64,000 bases of DNA, taken from assembly GCF_009827315.1 (NCBI RefSeq), contig NZ_WTYF01000004.1, forward strand, positions 1,736,001 to 1,800,000, read 5' to 3'. A model generated the notes under the pieces. It saw nothing but the letters and a program-made list of their open reading frames with translations. It ran no database searches and was not told the origin of the DNA. Every line of letters begins with the position of its first letter. Position 1 is the first letter of the stretch. Source of the DNA: Qipengyuania gaetbuli. Its GTDB lineage: Bacteria; Pseudomonadota; Alphaproteobacteria; Sphingomonadales; Sphingomonadaceae. A program made the position numbers and the translations under genes. Shown here piece after piece: positions 25,198-33,275 of this stretch.

Positions 25198-26058
25198 ATG
25201 AGTTTTGACCTTCCCGGCTTCGATCTCGACCGGTTCGTACGTGAGACGCTGGCGGAAGACCTTGGCGAAGGGCTTGCCGGCGGCGGGAGGGACGTCACCA
25301 GCGAGAGCGTCATCCCGGCCGAAGCGCGCTTTTCGGGCGTGATGGATACGCGCGATGCGATCCGCGTCGCAGGGCTTCCCGTGGCCGAGGCGTTCTTCCG
25401 CGCGCTCGACCCCGGGATGACGGTCGAGATACTAGTCGAGGAAGGAGCGAGCGTTCCCGCCGGAACAGACCTCATGCGCCTCGAGGGCAATGCTCGCGCC
25501 ATGCTGACGGCGGAACGCAGCGCGCTGAACACGGTCCAGCACCTCTCGGGCATCGCCACGATGGTCGCGCAGTACGTGGCCGCGATGGACAATCCCGATT
25601 GCACCTTGCTCGACACGCGCAAGACCATTCCCGGCATGCGCCACCTCGAGAAGTACGCCGTCCGCATGGGCGGCGGGGCGAACCACCGCATGGGCCTGTG
25701 GGATGCCGCGATGATCAAGGACAACCACGTCCTTGTCGCCGGCAGCGTGGGCGAGGCGGTGCGCCGCGCGGTCGAGGCCGGGGTGAAGGACATCATCTGC
25801 GAAGTCGACCGGATCGACCAGATCGAACCCGCGCTGGCCGCCGGTGCGACCCGCCTGCTGCTCGACAACATGGAACCCGCGACCCTGCGTGAGGCAGTGG
25901 CGCTGGTGGCCGGCCGCGTCCCCACCGAAGCGAGCGGCGGGATCAATCTCGACACGATCAGGGCCAAGGCTGCGACCGGCGTGGACTACGTCTCCGTCGG
26001 CCGCCTGACGCAGAGCGCGCCTGCCGCGGACATCGGTCTGGACTTTACCCCGCTGTAA
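25198..26058 (+). CDS. nadC: nicotinate-nucleotide pyrophosphorylase (carboxylating)
   Basis: 286 residues. Converts quinolinate and PRPP to nicotinate mononucleotide in NAD synthesis. The N-terminal sandwich domain starts FVRETLAEDLGEGLAGGGRD. The barrel contains ERSALNTVQHLSGIAT, LDTRKTIPGMRHLEKYAVR (substrate-binding Arg/Lys cluster), GGANHRMGLWDAAMIKDNH, and EVDRIDQ, and ends in the glycine-rich VDYVSVGRLTQSAP. An AGGAGAG ribosome site precedes the ATG. No nadA or nadB is adjacent. Confidence 0.97.
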   Translation: MSFDLPGFDLDRFVRETLAEDLGEGLAGGGRDVTSESVIPAEARFSGVMDTRDAIRVAGLPVAEAFFRALDPGMTVEILVEEGASVPAGTDLMRLEGNARAMLTAERSALNTVQHLSGIATMVAQYVAAMDNPDCTLLDTRKTIPGMRHLEKYAVRMGGGANHRMGLWDAAMIKDNHVLVAGSVGEAVRRAVEAGVKDIICEVDRIDQIEPALAAGATRLLLDNMEPATLREAVALVAGRVPTEASGGINLDTIRAKAATGVDYVSVGRLTQSAPAADIGLDFTPL

Positions 26059-26097
26059 ATTCAGGGCATCTCTCCGCAATCACGGGGAGGGACCACG

Positions 26098-26514
26098 ATG
26101 AAACCTGCATCGATCAAGAAATTCGACATGCTCTATCTCGGCTCGATCGTCGTCGGGCTGATAGGCTTCGCACTCAATTACGGCGACCTGGTCGAAACGA
26201 CCAATGCCGAACTCGCCGCCGCCGGCGTCGAAGGCATGGCCGGGGGCATCATGATCGGCAGCCTGATCTTCGGCATCGTCATCAACCTGGCGCTGTGGTT
26301 CCTCATCTCGGGCCTGCGTATCGAGTTCGTGAAATGGATCCTGGTGCTCTTCGCAGCCTGGGCACTGTTCTCGCTCGCAACGACCTTCGGCCTGCTGTCG
26401 GGGCTGAACCTCGTCTTCACTCTGATCGGCAATGTGATGACGCTGGCTGCGATCTATTTCCTGTTCCAGCCCGACGCGAAGGCGTGGTTCGCCGAGAAGC
26501 GTGGCGGCAACTGA
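26098..26514 (+). CDS. small integral membrane protein, unknown
   Basis: 138 residues with four hydrophobic segments: MLYLGSIVVGLIGFALNYG, MIGSLIFGIVINLALWFLIS, WILVLFAAWALFSLATTFGL, and LVFTLIGNVMTLAAIYFLF. A strong GGGGAGGGA site lies before the ATG. No family is recognised with confidence. It overlaps the RNase T2 gene by 14 bases, so the two are probably co-translated. Confidence 0.8.
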   Translation: MKPASIKKFDMLYLGSIVVGLIGFALNYGDLVETTNAELAAAGVEGMAGGIMIGSLIFGIVINLALWFLISGLRIEFVKWILVLFAAWALFSLATTFGLLSGLNLVFTLIGNVMTLAAIYFLFQPDAKAWFAEKRGGN

Positions 26515-27214
26515 CCGCAGGCTCTGCGTAGCGCTCGCCGCGGTCACGCTGGCGGGCGCCGGGGCCGCGCAAGCGCAGGCTTACCAGTGCCGTATTCCGG
26601 GCGAGGTCCGGGTCCCCGATGTGCAGGCGGATTCCGCCCCGCGCGACCTGCCCGTCACGGGCTACACTCTCGCGCTCAGCTGGAGCCCGGAGTTCTGCCG
26701 CTTCCGCGAAGACGAGCGGCGCCATGCGCGCCAGTGTTCGGGCAGGGACGGGCGTTTCGGCTTCACCGTGCACGGTCTGTGGCCCGATAGCGGGCACAGC
26801 TGGCCGCAATGGTGTGCCGGTACGAAACCCACCGCTTCCGCTGTCCGGCAGAACCTGTGCATCAGTCCCGACACAGCGCTCATGGCGCGCCAGTGGGCCA
26901 AGCACGGCAGCTGCATGACGCGCAGGCCCGCGACCTATTTCAAGGTCACGCGCATCCTCTATTCCGGCCTGCGCTGGCCCGACTTCGTGCGCATCAGCCG
27001 CGAGGATAACCTGACCGCAGGCACGATCCGCACTCGCTTCGCCGATGCGAACGAGGGCTGGCCGGAGGAGGCAGTTGGCGTCCACCTCGACCGCAAGGGT
27101 TGGCTGGAAGAACTGCGGCTTTGTTACGACAAGCGCTTCATGCCGAAGCCTTGCGACAAGGCGCGCCTGGGCGCCAAGGATGGCGATCGGGCCAAGATCT
27201 GGCGGGGGCTATAG
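26501..27214 (+). CDS. ribonuclease T2 family, secreted
   Basis: 237 residues starting with GTG at 26501. A signal peptide (VALAAVTLAGAGAAQAQA) targets it to the periplasm or outside. Both active-site blocks are intact: FTVHGLWPD at 88-96 (His91) and ARQWAKHGSCM at 130-140 (Trp132, Lys134, His135). Several Cys residues fit the disulfides of the family. It cleaves RNA via a 2',3'-cyclic phosphate, probably for phosphate or nucleotide scavenging. The start lies inside the end of the upstream membrane-protein gene. Confidence 0.93.
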   Translation: MAATDRRLCVALAAVTLAGAGAAQAQAYQCRIPGEVRVPDVQADSAPRDLPVTGYTLALSWSPEFCRFREDERRHARQCSGRDGRFGFTVHGLWPDSGHSWPQWCAGTKPTASAVRQNLCISPDTALMARQWAKHGSCMTRRPATYFKVTRILYSGLRWPDFVRISREDNLTAGTIRTRFADANEGWPEEAVGVHLDRKGWLEELRLCYDKRFMPKPCDKARLGAKDGDRAKIWRGL

Positions 27215-27280
27215 GCGGAGCGTAAATGCCCGATAAGGGGTGCATAGCAGCCTAGCTTCCGCGTCCATGACCGGGAAATA

Positions 27281-28123
27281 TCAAGTAACCTCGCCCGGCG
27301 GCTGAAGAACCTGCATGGGCTTTCCCGCGATCGCTGTCCGGGCCTTGGCTGCAGCCCACAAGACCGGGTGCGGCGCTGCCGCGAACGCGCTCGGTGTCGT
27401 ATCCATGAACCGGCGGAAGTCGCGGATGAAATGAGGCTGGTCGACATATTGGGAATCGAGTGTGTCGATCCACGAAAGAGAGGGGTCGAGCATGAATTGG
27501 CTGAGGCTGCGCAGGAAACGCTGGCGGCGCAACAGCAGGCTGGGGCTGAACCCGAAGGCCGATAAGGACAGTCGCTCGAGCGCCCGCACGCCAATGCCCG
27601 CCCGTGCGGCAAAGTCTTTTACCGACGCCACCTGGGGATCGAGCAAGGCGCAATGGACGTTGAATATCGCGTCTTCCCTGGTGCCCGGCTGAGCCAGCAT
27701 CCTGAGCAAATATTTGTCAATCTGCGCGGTTACCTCGGAAAATTTCGGCGCGCCTCTCTCGCAAGATAGCAGGGGTGCAAACTTGGCGAGAGGGCTGTCG
27801 CGGTCGAGGATCTCCCAGTGATCTGCGAACTCGCATGCGCGGATTCCCACGAATCTAGCCCAGCCCAGAGGCAGGATGCTGATTGTCCAATAGCGGCCCG
27901 GTTCAAGCGAAAAGCGTGTCGCATGACTGGTAGGCCCTATCGCGCAAATCGGATTGCAGACCCGAAGGGGACCGATGCCGGTGCAGGCAGCCATATCTCC
28001 CCCGACCGTCATGCGAATGTTGGGCCATTCGGGGTAGACCTGGTCGAAGACCGTGGGCGTCTTCTTGTCCACAACGGTCAAGGAATAGGTGGAGACGTAA
28101 GGGCGCAATCGCTCGGCGGGCAA
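27281..28123 (-). CDS. AraC-family transcriptional regulator
   Basis: 280 residues from a TTG at 28123. The C-terminal ~100 residues hold two helix-turn-helix motifs (VKDFAARAGIGVRALERLSL and HFIRDFRRFMDTTPSAF). The N-terminal part is a ligand-binding-like domain (ERLRPYVSTYSLTVVD). The reading frame continues upstream of the TTG with protein-like VTVRYALPA before an in-frame stop near 28226, with no ATG, GTG or TTG found in that stretch. The annotated start is therefore doubtful and may hide an unusual codon or an error. The target is unknown. The gene lies next to a LysR-type regulator and has no obvious regulated partner. Confidence 0.82.
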   Translation of the reverse strand: MPAERLRPYVSTYSLTVVDKKTPTVFDQVYPEWPNIRMTVGGDMAACTGIGPLRVCNPICAIGPTSHATRFSLEPGRYWTISILPLGWARFVGIRACEFADHWEILDRDSPLAKFAPLLSCERGAPKFSEVTAQIDKYLLRMLAQPGTREDAIFNVHCALLDPQVASVKDFAARAGIGVRALERLSLSAFGFSPSLLLRRQRFLRSLSQFMLDPSLSWIDTLDSQYVDQPHFIRDFRRFMDTTPSAFAAAPHPVLWAAAKARTAIAGKPMQVLQPPGEVT

Positions 28124-28292
28124 AGCGTAGCGAACGGTGACGCCCTGATTTCCGCTGTTCCACCTATCGAAGATTACGGGATTCCCTGTCTGCGGCCTTC
28201 TTGTTGTGAACGTTTACATGAGAGGATGTCCTAGCGGCAATAGATGATTAGCCGGCGATCCAGCTGACGGGGTCGTGGTGCAATATCGAGCC

Positions 28293-29174
28293 CTAAAGTG
28301 CCTTCATACAGTCGATGAAGTGGTTCAACGCGGGCTCCAGGCCAGCGTTATCGTGAATTGCGGCACTGATCGCGAAACGGAAATCGGCGGGAAGGGGAAT
28401 GGCCGAGAGCTCTCCTCGAGCTACGAGGCCTTCGGCGAGGCTCCCTGGAAGCACAGTCAACAGGTCACTCTGTTTCACAAGCTCTATACAAGCTGTCTGG
28501 TTCGCAAGGCGGTACCGGGGCGCAGCTTCGTTCTTCAGGAAAGTGCGCAATTTCGCCGGCAGGAAGTCTTCGAACGTCCGGCTCACCGGCAGCGCCCAGT
28601 CATAATGAAGCAGAAGATCGCCTAGCGAGTTGTTTCGTAAATCAGAGGAAAATTCAGGTCGATAGACAATGAGATACGGCTCATCGACCACCTTGGTCAG
28701 CCGCATCTGGCTCTTGTGAGGCATCACGGCGAAGCTGGTGTCGTGATAAACAAGGATATCGGTCCGGCGCTGAAGCAGTTCATCTGCGGCCAAATGCGCC
28801 TGCATCGTCGCAACGTTGATCCTGGCCTCTGGATACCGGCGCGCGAACTTCAGAATGGCAGGATGGATGTAACCTTCGATCGCACCCGCCCCGCTCAAAA
28901 TATTTATCTCGATTTGTTCCGTCGCAACGGACCTCCGCACATTCGCCGCGAAGGCCAGGAGCTCGACTGCTTGCGGATAGAGTTTCTTGGCGGCTTCCGT
29001 GGGAATCACGCTGCGTGTGGTCCGATTGAATAGCTGAGCCTCCCAACCATCCTCCAGCGCCTTGATGCTCTTCGTTATCGCAGAATGCGTCAGCCTCAAT
29101 TCTCGAGCGGCAGCCGAAAAGCTCGATAGCCGATAAACGGCTTCGAAATGCCGCAGAAGACGCATCTCATCCAT
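28293..29174 (-). CDS. LysR-family transcriptional regulator
   Basis: 293 residues. The N-terminal winged helix is FEAVYRLSSFSAAARELRLT, HSAITKSIKALEDGW, FNRTTRSVIPTEAAKKLYP. The remaining ~200 residues form a periplasmic-binding-protein-like effector domain (INILSGAGAIEGYIHPAILK, TDILVYHDTSF). The ATG at 29174 gives the usual N-terminus MDEMRLLRHFEAVYR. It is codirectional with the AraC gene. The 348-base gap upstream and the gene at 29523 are candidate targets by position only. Confidence 0.92.
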   Translation of the reverse strand: MDEMRLLRHFEAVYRLSSFSAAARELRLTHSAITKSIKALEDGWEAQLFNRTTRSVIPTEAAKKLYPQAVELLAFAANVRRSVATEQIEINILSGAGAIEGYIHPAILKFARRYPEARINVATMQAHLAADELLQRRTDILVYHDTSFAVMPHKSQMRLTKVVDEPYLIVYRPEFSSDLRNNSLGDLLLHYDWALPVSRTFEDFLPAKLRTFLKNEAAPRYRLANQTACIELVKQSDLLTVLPGSLAEGLVARGELSAIPLPADFRFAISAAIHDNAGLEPALNHFIDCMKAL

Positions 29175-29282
29175 ATGTTCGCGCAGGTAACAAGTGCGGG
29201 CATTTTATTCAATATTATTCCAGAGGCCCTCCGAGTATGGCCGCGTGGAAGGGTTTCAACTGAGCCTTTCGGGTACGCACCC

Positions 29283-29319
29283 AGGCCGCCGGGCTACGGA
29301 TCTCCGAGCCCGGCGGCCT
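29283..29319. repeat. 13-bp perfect stem-loop
   Basis: AGGCCGCCGGGCT (29283-29295) and AGCCCGGCGGCCT (29307-29319) with an 11-base loop. Neither strand has a U-tract after it, so it is not a classical terminator. It lies between two divergently read genes, where no terminator is expected. Confidence 0.6.
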
Positions 29320-29461
29320 TACACTTCGCAGGGTCCGCCGAGACCTCGGCTGTTCCTCCGACAGCGGGTCGCTTGCAGACAGTTCGGTCATTGCTGCCCC
29401 TCAGAACCCACCCGGCAGACAGCACGGACAGGAAATACCCCCACCCACCCTAATTCGTTGA

Positions 29462-29493
29462 CATATAATGACTTTCGCACTTCGTGTTATATG
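29462..29493. promoter_or_regulatory. AT-rich inverted repeat before the gene at 29523
   Basis: CATATAA (29462-29468) and TTATATG (29487-29493), spacer 18 bases, about 30 bases before the start codon. It overlaps TTGACA at 29458-29463, the best -35 match there, so it is a plausible operator at the promoter. Confidence 0.4.
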
Positions 29494-29522
29494 CATCTAA
29501 AACACCAATACAGGGTATCTCG

Positions 29523-30173
29523 ATGGCATATTGGCAAGGTCTTGTGACAGGCGCCGCACTGGTCGGCATGGCGGTCACGCTGGTCGCGGCAGCGCGTCCC
29601 GGCACGATGAAGACGCTCGACGTCGAGCGGATCAACATTCGCGAGCCCGACGGGACGTTGCGCATGGTCATTTCCGGCCGCGACCGTTTCCCCGGCGCCT
29701 TTCACAAGGGCCAGGAAATCGACCGCCCCGACCGCCGCTTTCCTGCGGGCATGCTGTTCCTCAACGACGAGGGAACCGAGAACGGCGGATTGATCTGGGC
29801 GGGCAAGTCCGAAAGCGGCAAGACCAATGCCGGGGCCAGCCTGACCTTCGACCGCTATGAAAACGATCAGACGCTGCAACTGCTGCAGACCGACAATGGC
29901 GAGCGTGACATGGCCGCGGTGATCATCTCCGACCGCCCCGGCGAATCGATGTTCGAGAGCAAGGACGGCAAGGCGGCCGTACGCGAAGGAAGCGCCGGCG
30001 GCGCGCCGCGGCTATTCCTCGGCAAGTCGCGCGACCGCGCGTCGGTGCTGATGCTGCAGGACGGCTCGGGCCTGCCACGGATGATGCTGCGCGTCGAAAA
30101 GGACGGGACCAGCGCCATCGACTTCCTCGACGACAAGGGTGCGGTCATCCGCTCGATCGGGCCCGACGCCTGA
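29523..30173 (+). CDS. conserved hypothetical protein with N-terminal membrane anchor
   Basis: 216 residues. One hydrophobic segment ([18 protein letters not shown]) is followed by a hydrophilic, beta-rich domain: [39 protein letters not shown], and later [20 protein letters not shown] and [13 protein letters not shown]. The strand pattern I-N-I-x-x-P-D-G-T and F-L-D-x-x-G looks internally repetitive. The function is unknown; similar proteins are widespread hypotheticals. The ATG at 29523 follows AGGGTATC. Codon use is like the neighbours, unlike the AT-rich DNA before it. Confidence 0.78.
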   Translation: MAYWQGLVTGAALVGMAVTLVAAARPGTMKTLDVERINIREPDGTLRMVISGRDRFPGAFHKGQEIDRPDRRFPAGMLFLNDEGTENGGLIWAGKSESGKTNAGASLTFDRYENDQTLQLLQTDNGERDMAAVIISDRPGESMFESKDGKAAVREGSAGGAPRLFLGKSRDRASVLMLQDGSGLPRMMLRVEKDGTSAIDFLDDKGAVIRSIGPDA

Positions 30174-30184
30174 ACCGCCACTTC

Positions 30185-30221
30185 GGGAGCGGCGCGAGGT
30201 GCGAGGCCTAGCGCCGCTCCC
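30185..30221. terminator. 11-bp stem between convergent genes
   Basis: GGGAGCGGCGC (30185-30195) and GCGCCGCTCCC (30211-30221), loop 15 bases. The right arm is inside the 3' end of tadA. There is no U-tract, so a bidirectional or Rho-assisted stop is the likely use. Confidence 0.45.
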
Positions 30222-30663
30222 TGAAGAACCCGCGCAGCAATTCCGCCGCACGAGCCTCGCCCATGCCGGAATAGACCTCGGGCTTGTGCAAGCATTGCTC
30301 CTGCTCGAACACGCGCGCGCCGTGTTCGACCGCGCCCCCCTTGGGATCGCTGGCGGCATAGTAGAGTTTGGCGATGCGGGCATGGACGATAGCGCCAGCA
30401 CACATCGCGCAGGGCTCCAGCGTTACCCAGAGTTCGCAATCCGTGAGCCGTTCGTCCCCCAGCGCCTCTGCCGCGCCGCGAATCGCCAAAATTTCCGCAT
30501 GGGCGGTCGGATCGTGCGTTTCGCGCGGGGCATTGTGCGCCTCGGCAATAATCGCCCCGCCGCGTGTCACGACCGCGCCGACCGGCACCTCGCCCGCACC
30601 GGCAGAGGCCTCGGCCAGTTCGAGCGCGCGCTGCATGGGTTGCGGGAGGGTCCACGAGGTCAT
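30208..30663 (-). CDS. tadA: tRNA(adenine34) deaminase-like nucleoside deaminase
   Basis: 151 residues of the cytidine-deaminase fold. The zinc site is [14 protein letters not shown] (His and catalytic Glu) plus [16 protein letters not shown] (two Cys). TadA makes inosine at the wobble position of tRNA-Arg(ACG). The length and the C-terminal region [22 protein letters not shown] fit TadA rather than guanine deaminase. It is convergent with the hypothetical gene at 29523. Confidence 0.9.
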   Translation of the reverse strand: MTSWTLPQPMQRALELAEASAGAGEVPVGAVVTRGGAIIAEAHNAPRETHDPTAHAEILAIRGAAEALGDERLTDCELWVTLEPCAMCAGAIVHARIAKLYYAASDPKGGAVEHGARVFEQEQCLHKPEVYSGMGEARAAELLRGFFRERR

Positions 30664-30706
30664 AATGCGGCCTCGCTAGCCCCCGGCTCCGCCTCGCGCA
30701 ACGTGC

Positions 30707-30735
30707 TTGACGATTCGGCTACCCGCCGCTATGCG
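30707..30735 (+). promoter_or_regulatory. sigma70-type promoter of rpmB
   Basis: TTGACG (30707-30712), 17-base spacer, TATGCG (30730-30735), preceded by GC as in alphaproteobacterial CTTGAC boxes. It lies 84 bases before the rpmB start. Confidence 0.55.
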
Positions 30736-30819
30736 CGCCGCTTTCCGGGATTAATGAGCCCCCGCCCCGCTCACCGCGGCCAAGGGAACTCGCCCAGCCA
30801 TTCGAACGAGAGACGTATC

Positions 30820-31110
30820 ATGTCGCGCATTTGCGAACTCACCGGCAAGGGCCGCCAGGTCGGCCACAATGTGAGCCACGCCAACAACAAGACCAAGAAG
30901 GTCTTCCTGCCGAACCTGCAGAACGTCACGCTGATGAGCGAGAAGCTGGACCGCAGCTTCAAGTTCCGCGTTTCGACCCAGGGCCTGCGCTCGGTCGAGC
31001 ACAACGGCGGCCTCGACAACTGGTTGCTCAAGACCAATGACGAGAAGCTGTCGGCGCGTGCACTCAAGGTGAAGCGCGAACTGAAGAAGGCTGCCGTCGA
31101 AGCCGCCTGA
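30820..31110 (+). CDS. rpmB: 50S ribosomal protein L28
   Basis: 96 residues, basic. The N-terminus [20 protein letters not shown] and the following [14 protein letters not shown] are diagnostic of alphaproteobacterial L28; there is one Cys, so no CxxC zinc ribbon. A GAACGAGAGACG region precedes the ATG. It is monocistronic: a promoter at 30707 and a terminator at 31143 flank it. Confidence 0.97.
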   Translation: MSRICELTGKGRQVGHNVSHANNKTKKVFLPNLQNVTLMSEKLDRSFKFRVSTQGLRSVEHNGGLDNWLLKTNDEKLSARALKVKRELKKAAVEAA

Positions 31111-31142
31111 GGCTTCGCGCACTTCTCCTTTACGACTTAAGC

Positions 31143-31173
31143 AAGGGCGCGCGGGGTCACCTGCGCGCCTTTT
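31143..31173 (+). terminator. Rho-independent terminator of rpmB
   Basis: GGCGCGC (31146-31152) and GCGCGCC (31163-31169), lengthened by AAG/TTT pairing, followed by TTTTG. The 3' arm lies inside the end of the convergent phytase-like gene. Confidence 0.75.
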
Positions 31174-32134
31174 GCCGTGCCTGCCATACGAACTTGAGCA
31201 CCAGCGTGCGCTGGTAGCTCATGAAATTGTCGTCGGACACCAGCCAGACCGCCAGATCCCCCCCTTCCCTGGTCACAGCAATCGCTTCGAAATTGTCAGC
31301 TGGTACGGGCGAGACAAGGGCTGCGACCATCTGCACGGTTACCGGCTTGCCGCTGCCGAGCGCGGCGATGTCGATCATTCCGATGGCAGTACCGAACCGA
31401 GGCGGGAAACCGAATTCCAGCGAGCGCAGCAGCACCAGCACGCGGCCCTCGTCCAGCGCTGTCGCATCGACCGGGCGGTAGCCCTCGGGCGCGTCAAGTG
31501 TGAAGGGCTCGGATGAAACATCGCGCACCGGGTCGCCGGAGAACAGCACGCCGCGGTGATTCGTGCTTCCCCAGCGCTGCGATCGTTCTTCGATGGCGAT
31601 GAAACGTCCGTTCGGCAGGCGGGCGAAGGCTTCAGGTCCCGAGTTCACCCCCCAGTCTCGCATCTCGGGCGGCTTGCGCGTGGCTTCTATCTGCATGGCC
31701 TGATCGAAGCGGACGATCCGGTTGCTGCTTTCATAAGCGCCCCAGACGTCCCCTGTATCGGGATCACGGGTCAGTGCCTCGAGGTCGAGATCGACTTTCC
31801 CATCCCCGCGGCGCTGCGCCAGCACCGTCAGTCCGCCGATCTCCCCGGCACGGTCGGGCCTGCCAATGGTAAAGAGGCGCCCGGCATCGCTGCCGAGACG
31901 CATCTGCCCGTCAGGCAAGATCACCATGGCCGAGAAGCCGCCGAAGTCGCGGTGCCTCCCGACGATCTCCCACGCCCCCGCCAGTTCCAGCGGGCCAATG
32001 GTGGCAGGTGCGAATTCGATGGGGGCAAAGCGCGCGTAGGGACTGCCGACGGGCGGAGGGGGGCTGCGCATGAAGGTGCTGGGCGCCAGCGAGAGCGCAA
32101 CCAGGATTGCGAGGACGAGCCGGCGTGGACGCAT
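31157..32134 (-). CDS. esterase-like activity of phytase family protein
   Basis: 325 residues with a signal peptide (RLVLAILVALSLAPSTF). The body is a beta-propeller-like protein of the phytase-like group: DFGGFSAMVILPDGQMRLGS, VDLDLEALTRDPDTGDVWGA, NSGPEAFARLPNGRFIAIEE, DNFEAIAVTREGGDLAVWLV. It is probably periplasmic. The enzymatic substrate is not known for this family, so the name is structural. It stands alone between rpmB and the M23 peptidase gene. Confidence 0.85.
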   Translation of the reverse strand: MRPRRLVLAILVALSLAPSTFMRSPPPPVGSPYARFAPIEFAPATIGPLELAGAWEIVGRHRDFGGFSAMVILPDGQMRLGSDAGRLFTIGRPDRAGEIGGLTVLAQRRGDGKVDLDLEALTRDPDTGDVWGAYESSNRIVRFDQAMQIEATRKPPEMRDWGVNSGPEAFARLPNGRFIAIEERSQRWGSTNHRGVLFSGDPVRDVSSEPFTLDAPEGYRPVDATALDEGRVLVLLRSLEFGFPPRFGTAIGMIDIAALGSGKPVTVQMVAALVSPVPADNFEAIAVTREGGDLAVWLVSDDNFMSYQRTLVLKFVWQARQKARR

Positions 32135-32169
32135 GCGGGGCGCTTAGCGGCAGCCGATGGGCGTGGCTA

Positions 32170-33045
32170 TCACTCTCCCGACATCGATGGCAGGAAAAGC
32201 AGCGGGTCGAGCCGGGCATCGCGCCACTTGAGGCTCCAGTGCAAATGCGGTCCCGTTGCACGGCCCGATGCGCCGATGCGGCCGAGCGGCTGGCCCTGTT
32301 CCACCCTGTCGCCTTCCTTCACGAACAGTTCGGAGGAATGGAGGAAGGCGCTGTTCAGACCCTGGCCGTGATCGATGATCAGCAGATTGCCCTCAAGGCT
32401 AAAGCCGCGCACCGACAGCACCACCGTCCCGGCAGCGGGAGCGACATAGGTCGTGCCATCGCCACCCGCGATATCGAGGCCGGAATGATAACTGCCGGGC
32501 TGGCCCTGGTAGATCCGCTGCGACCCGAAACGGCCGGAGATGCGGCCCCTTGCCGGCCAGATGAAATCCTGTCGCCAGCCTTCGCTTTGCGTATCCTTCT
32601 CGCGCGCTGCCCAGATCGCTTCGAGCTCTGGCCTGCGACGTTCCATGAACGCCTCGGAGGACCTGCCGGGACGCAGGGGCGCGTTGACGCGCTCGATGTT
32701 CCAGTCGCGGGGCTTTACCGAGAGATCGCGCGCGACGACCTGCCCGTCCTGCCGCGTTGCGCTGAGGCGGAGCGATCCGTCTTGGTCGCGGTCGAAGGCG
32801 GCGAAGAAATTGCCGCTCTCGTCGAAGGCAAGCGGGGTCGAACCCAGTGCCGCAGCCACCGTGCCTGCGGGCAGGCGGCCGCGGATCCAGCCACCCTGCT
32901 CCAGCTCGCCGCGAATGGCGAAATCGGCGGCCACGGGCTGGGCGAGCGGGGCTGCATCGGAAGGCTGCGCAGGGGCGGGTTCGGCCTGCGCGGCAGAGGC
33001 TATTGCAAGGAGAGTGAGGAGCGGTGCGACCCTTGCGAGGTTCAC
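32170..33045 (-). CDS. M23-family metallopeptidase
   Basis: 291 residues with a signal peptide (LTLLAIASAAQA). The C-terminal LytM/M23 domain has the zinc motif SYHSGLDIAGGDGT and the later GPHLHWSLKW (HxH), with QGQPLGRIGASGRAT between. It cuts peptidoglycan cross-links or acts as a divisome or envelope activator. The N-terminal half is a beta-rich module (LEQGGWIRGRLPAGTVAAAL). It is coupled to the DUF2093 gene by a four-base overlap (33042-33045). Confidence 0.9.
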   Translation of the reverse strand: MNLARVAPLLTLLAIASAAQAEPAPAQPSDAAPLAQPVAADFAIRGELEQGGWIRGRLPAGTVAAALGSTPLAFDESGNFFAAFDRDQDGSLRLSATRQDGQVVARDLSVKPRDWNIERVNAPLRPGRSSEAFMERRRPELEAIWAAREKDTQSEGWRQDFIWPARGRISGRFGSQRIYQGQPGSYHSGLDIAGGDGTTYVAPAAGTVVLSVRGFSLEGNLLIIDHGQGLNSAFLHSSELFVKEGDRVEQGQPLGRIGASGRATGPHLHWSLKWRDARLDPLLFLPSMSGE

Positions 33046-33260
33046 GGCTTCAGCCGCTCGGTCGCCAGCTGCGGCGTCGCATAGGCTTCCTGGTATTCGA
33101 CCGACCAGTAGCGCAGTTCCTCCAACGCGATCGGTACTCCCGATGCCGCGCAGAAGACGTGCTGGCCGGCGCGCAGGACGCGGAAACCGTTGGGGCCGTA
33201 CTGCAGCTTTGCCTCGCCCGAAGACGGGCCCGAATTCTTGTTCATCAACATGGACGCCAT
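33042..33260 (-). CDS. DUF2093 domain protein
   Basis: 72 residues. AKLQYGPNGFRVLRAGQHVFCA and PIALEELRYWSVEYQEAYAT fit DUF2093, a short cytosolic alphaproteobacterial family of unknown function. Three in-frame ATGs occur near the start (33260, 33251, 33245). It lies just after xseA and overlaps the peptidase gene, so xseA, this gene and the M23 gene form one unit. Confidence 0.85.
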   Translation of the reverse strand: MASMLMNKNSGPSSGEAKLQYGPNGFRVLRAGQHVFCAASGVPIALEELRYWSVEYQEAYATPQLATERLKP

Positions 33261-33275
33261 CCTAGCATTTCGCGC

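Larger units (their letters stand above)
29175..29522. other. 348-base gene-free region
   Basis: No convincing gene on either strand. It contains a strong 13-bp stem-loop (29283-29319) and an AT-rich inverted repeat (29462-29493). The stretch 29450-29515 is markedly richer in A and T than its surroundings and probably contains the promoter of the gene at 29523. The left 100 bases should hold the LysR-gene promoter. Confidence 0.6.

Noticed and set aside
29458..29469. TTGACATATAAT as a complete sigma70 promoter
   Set aside because: The -35 and -10 look-alikes touch; no spacer of 16 to 18 bases, so they cannot act together.
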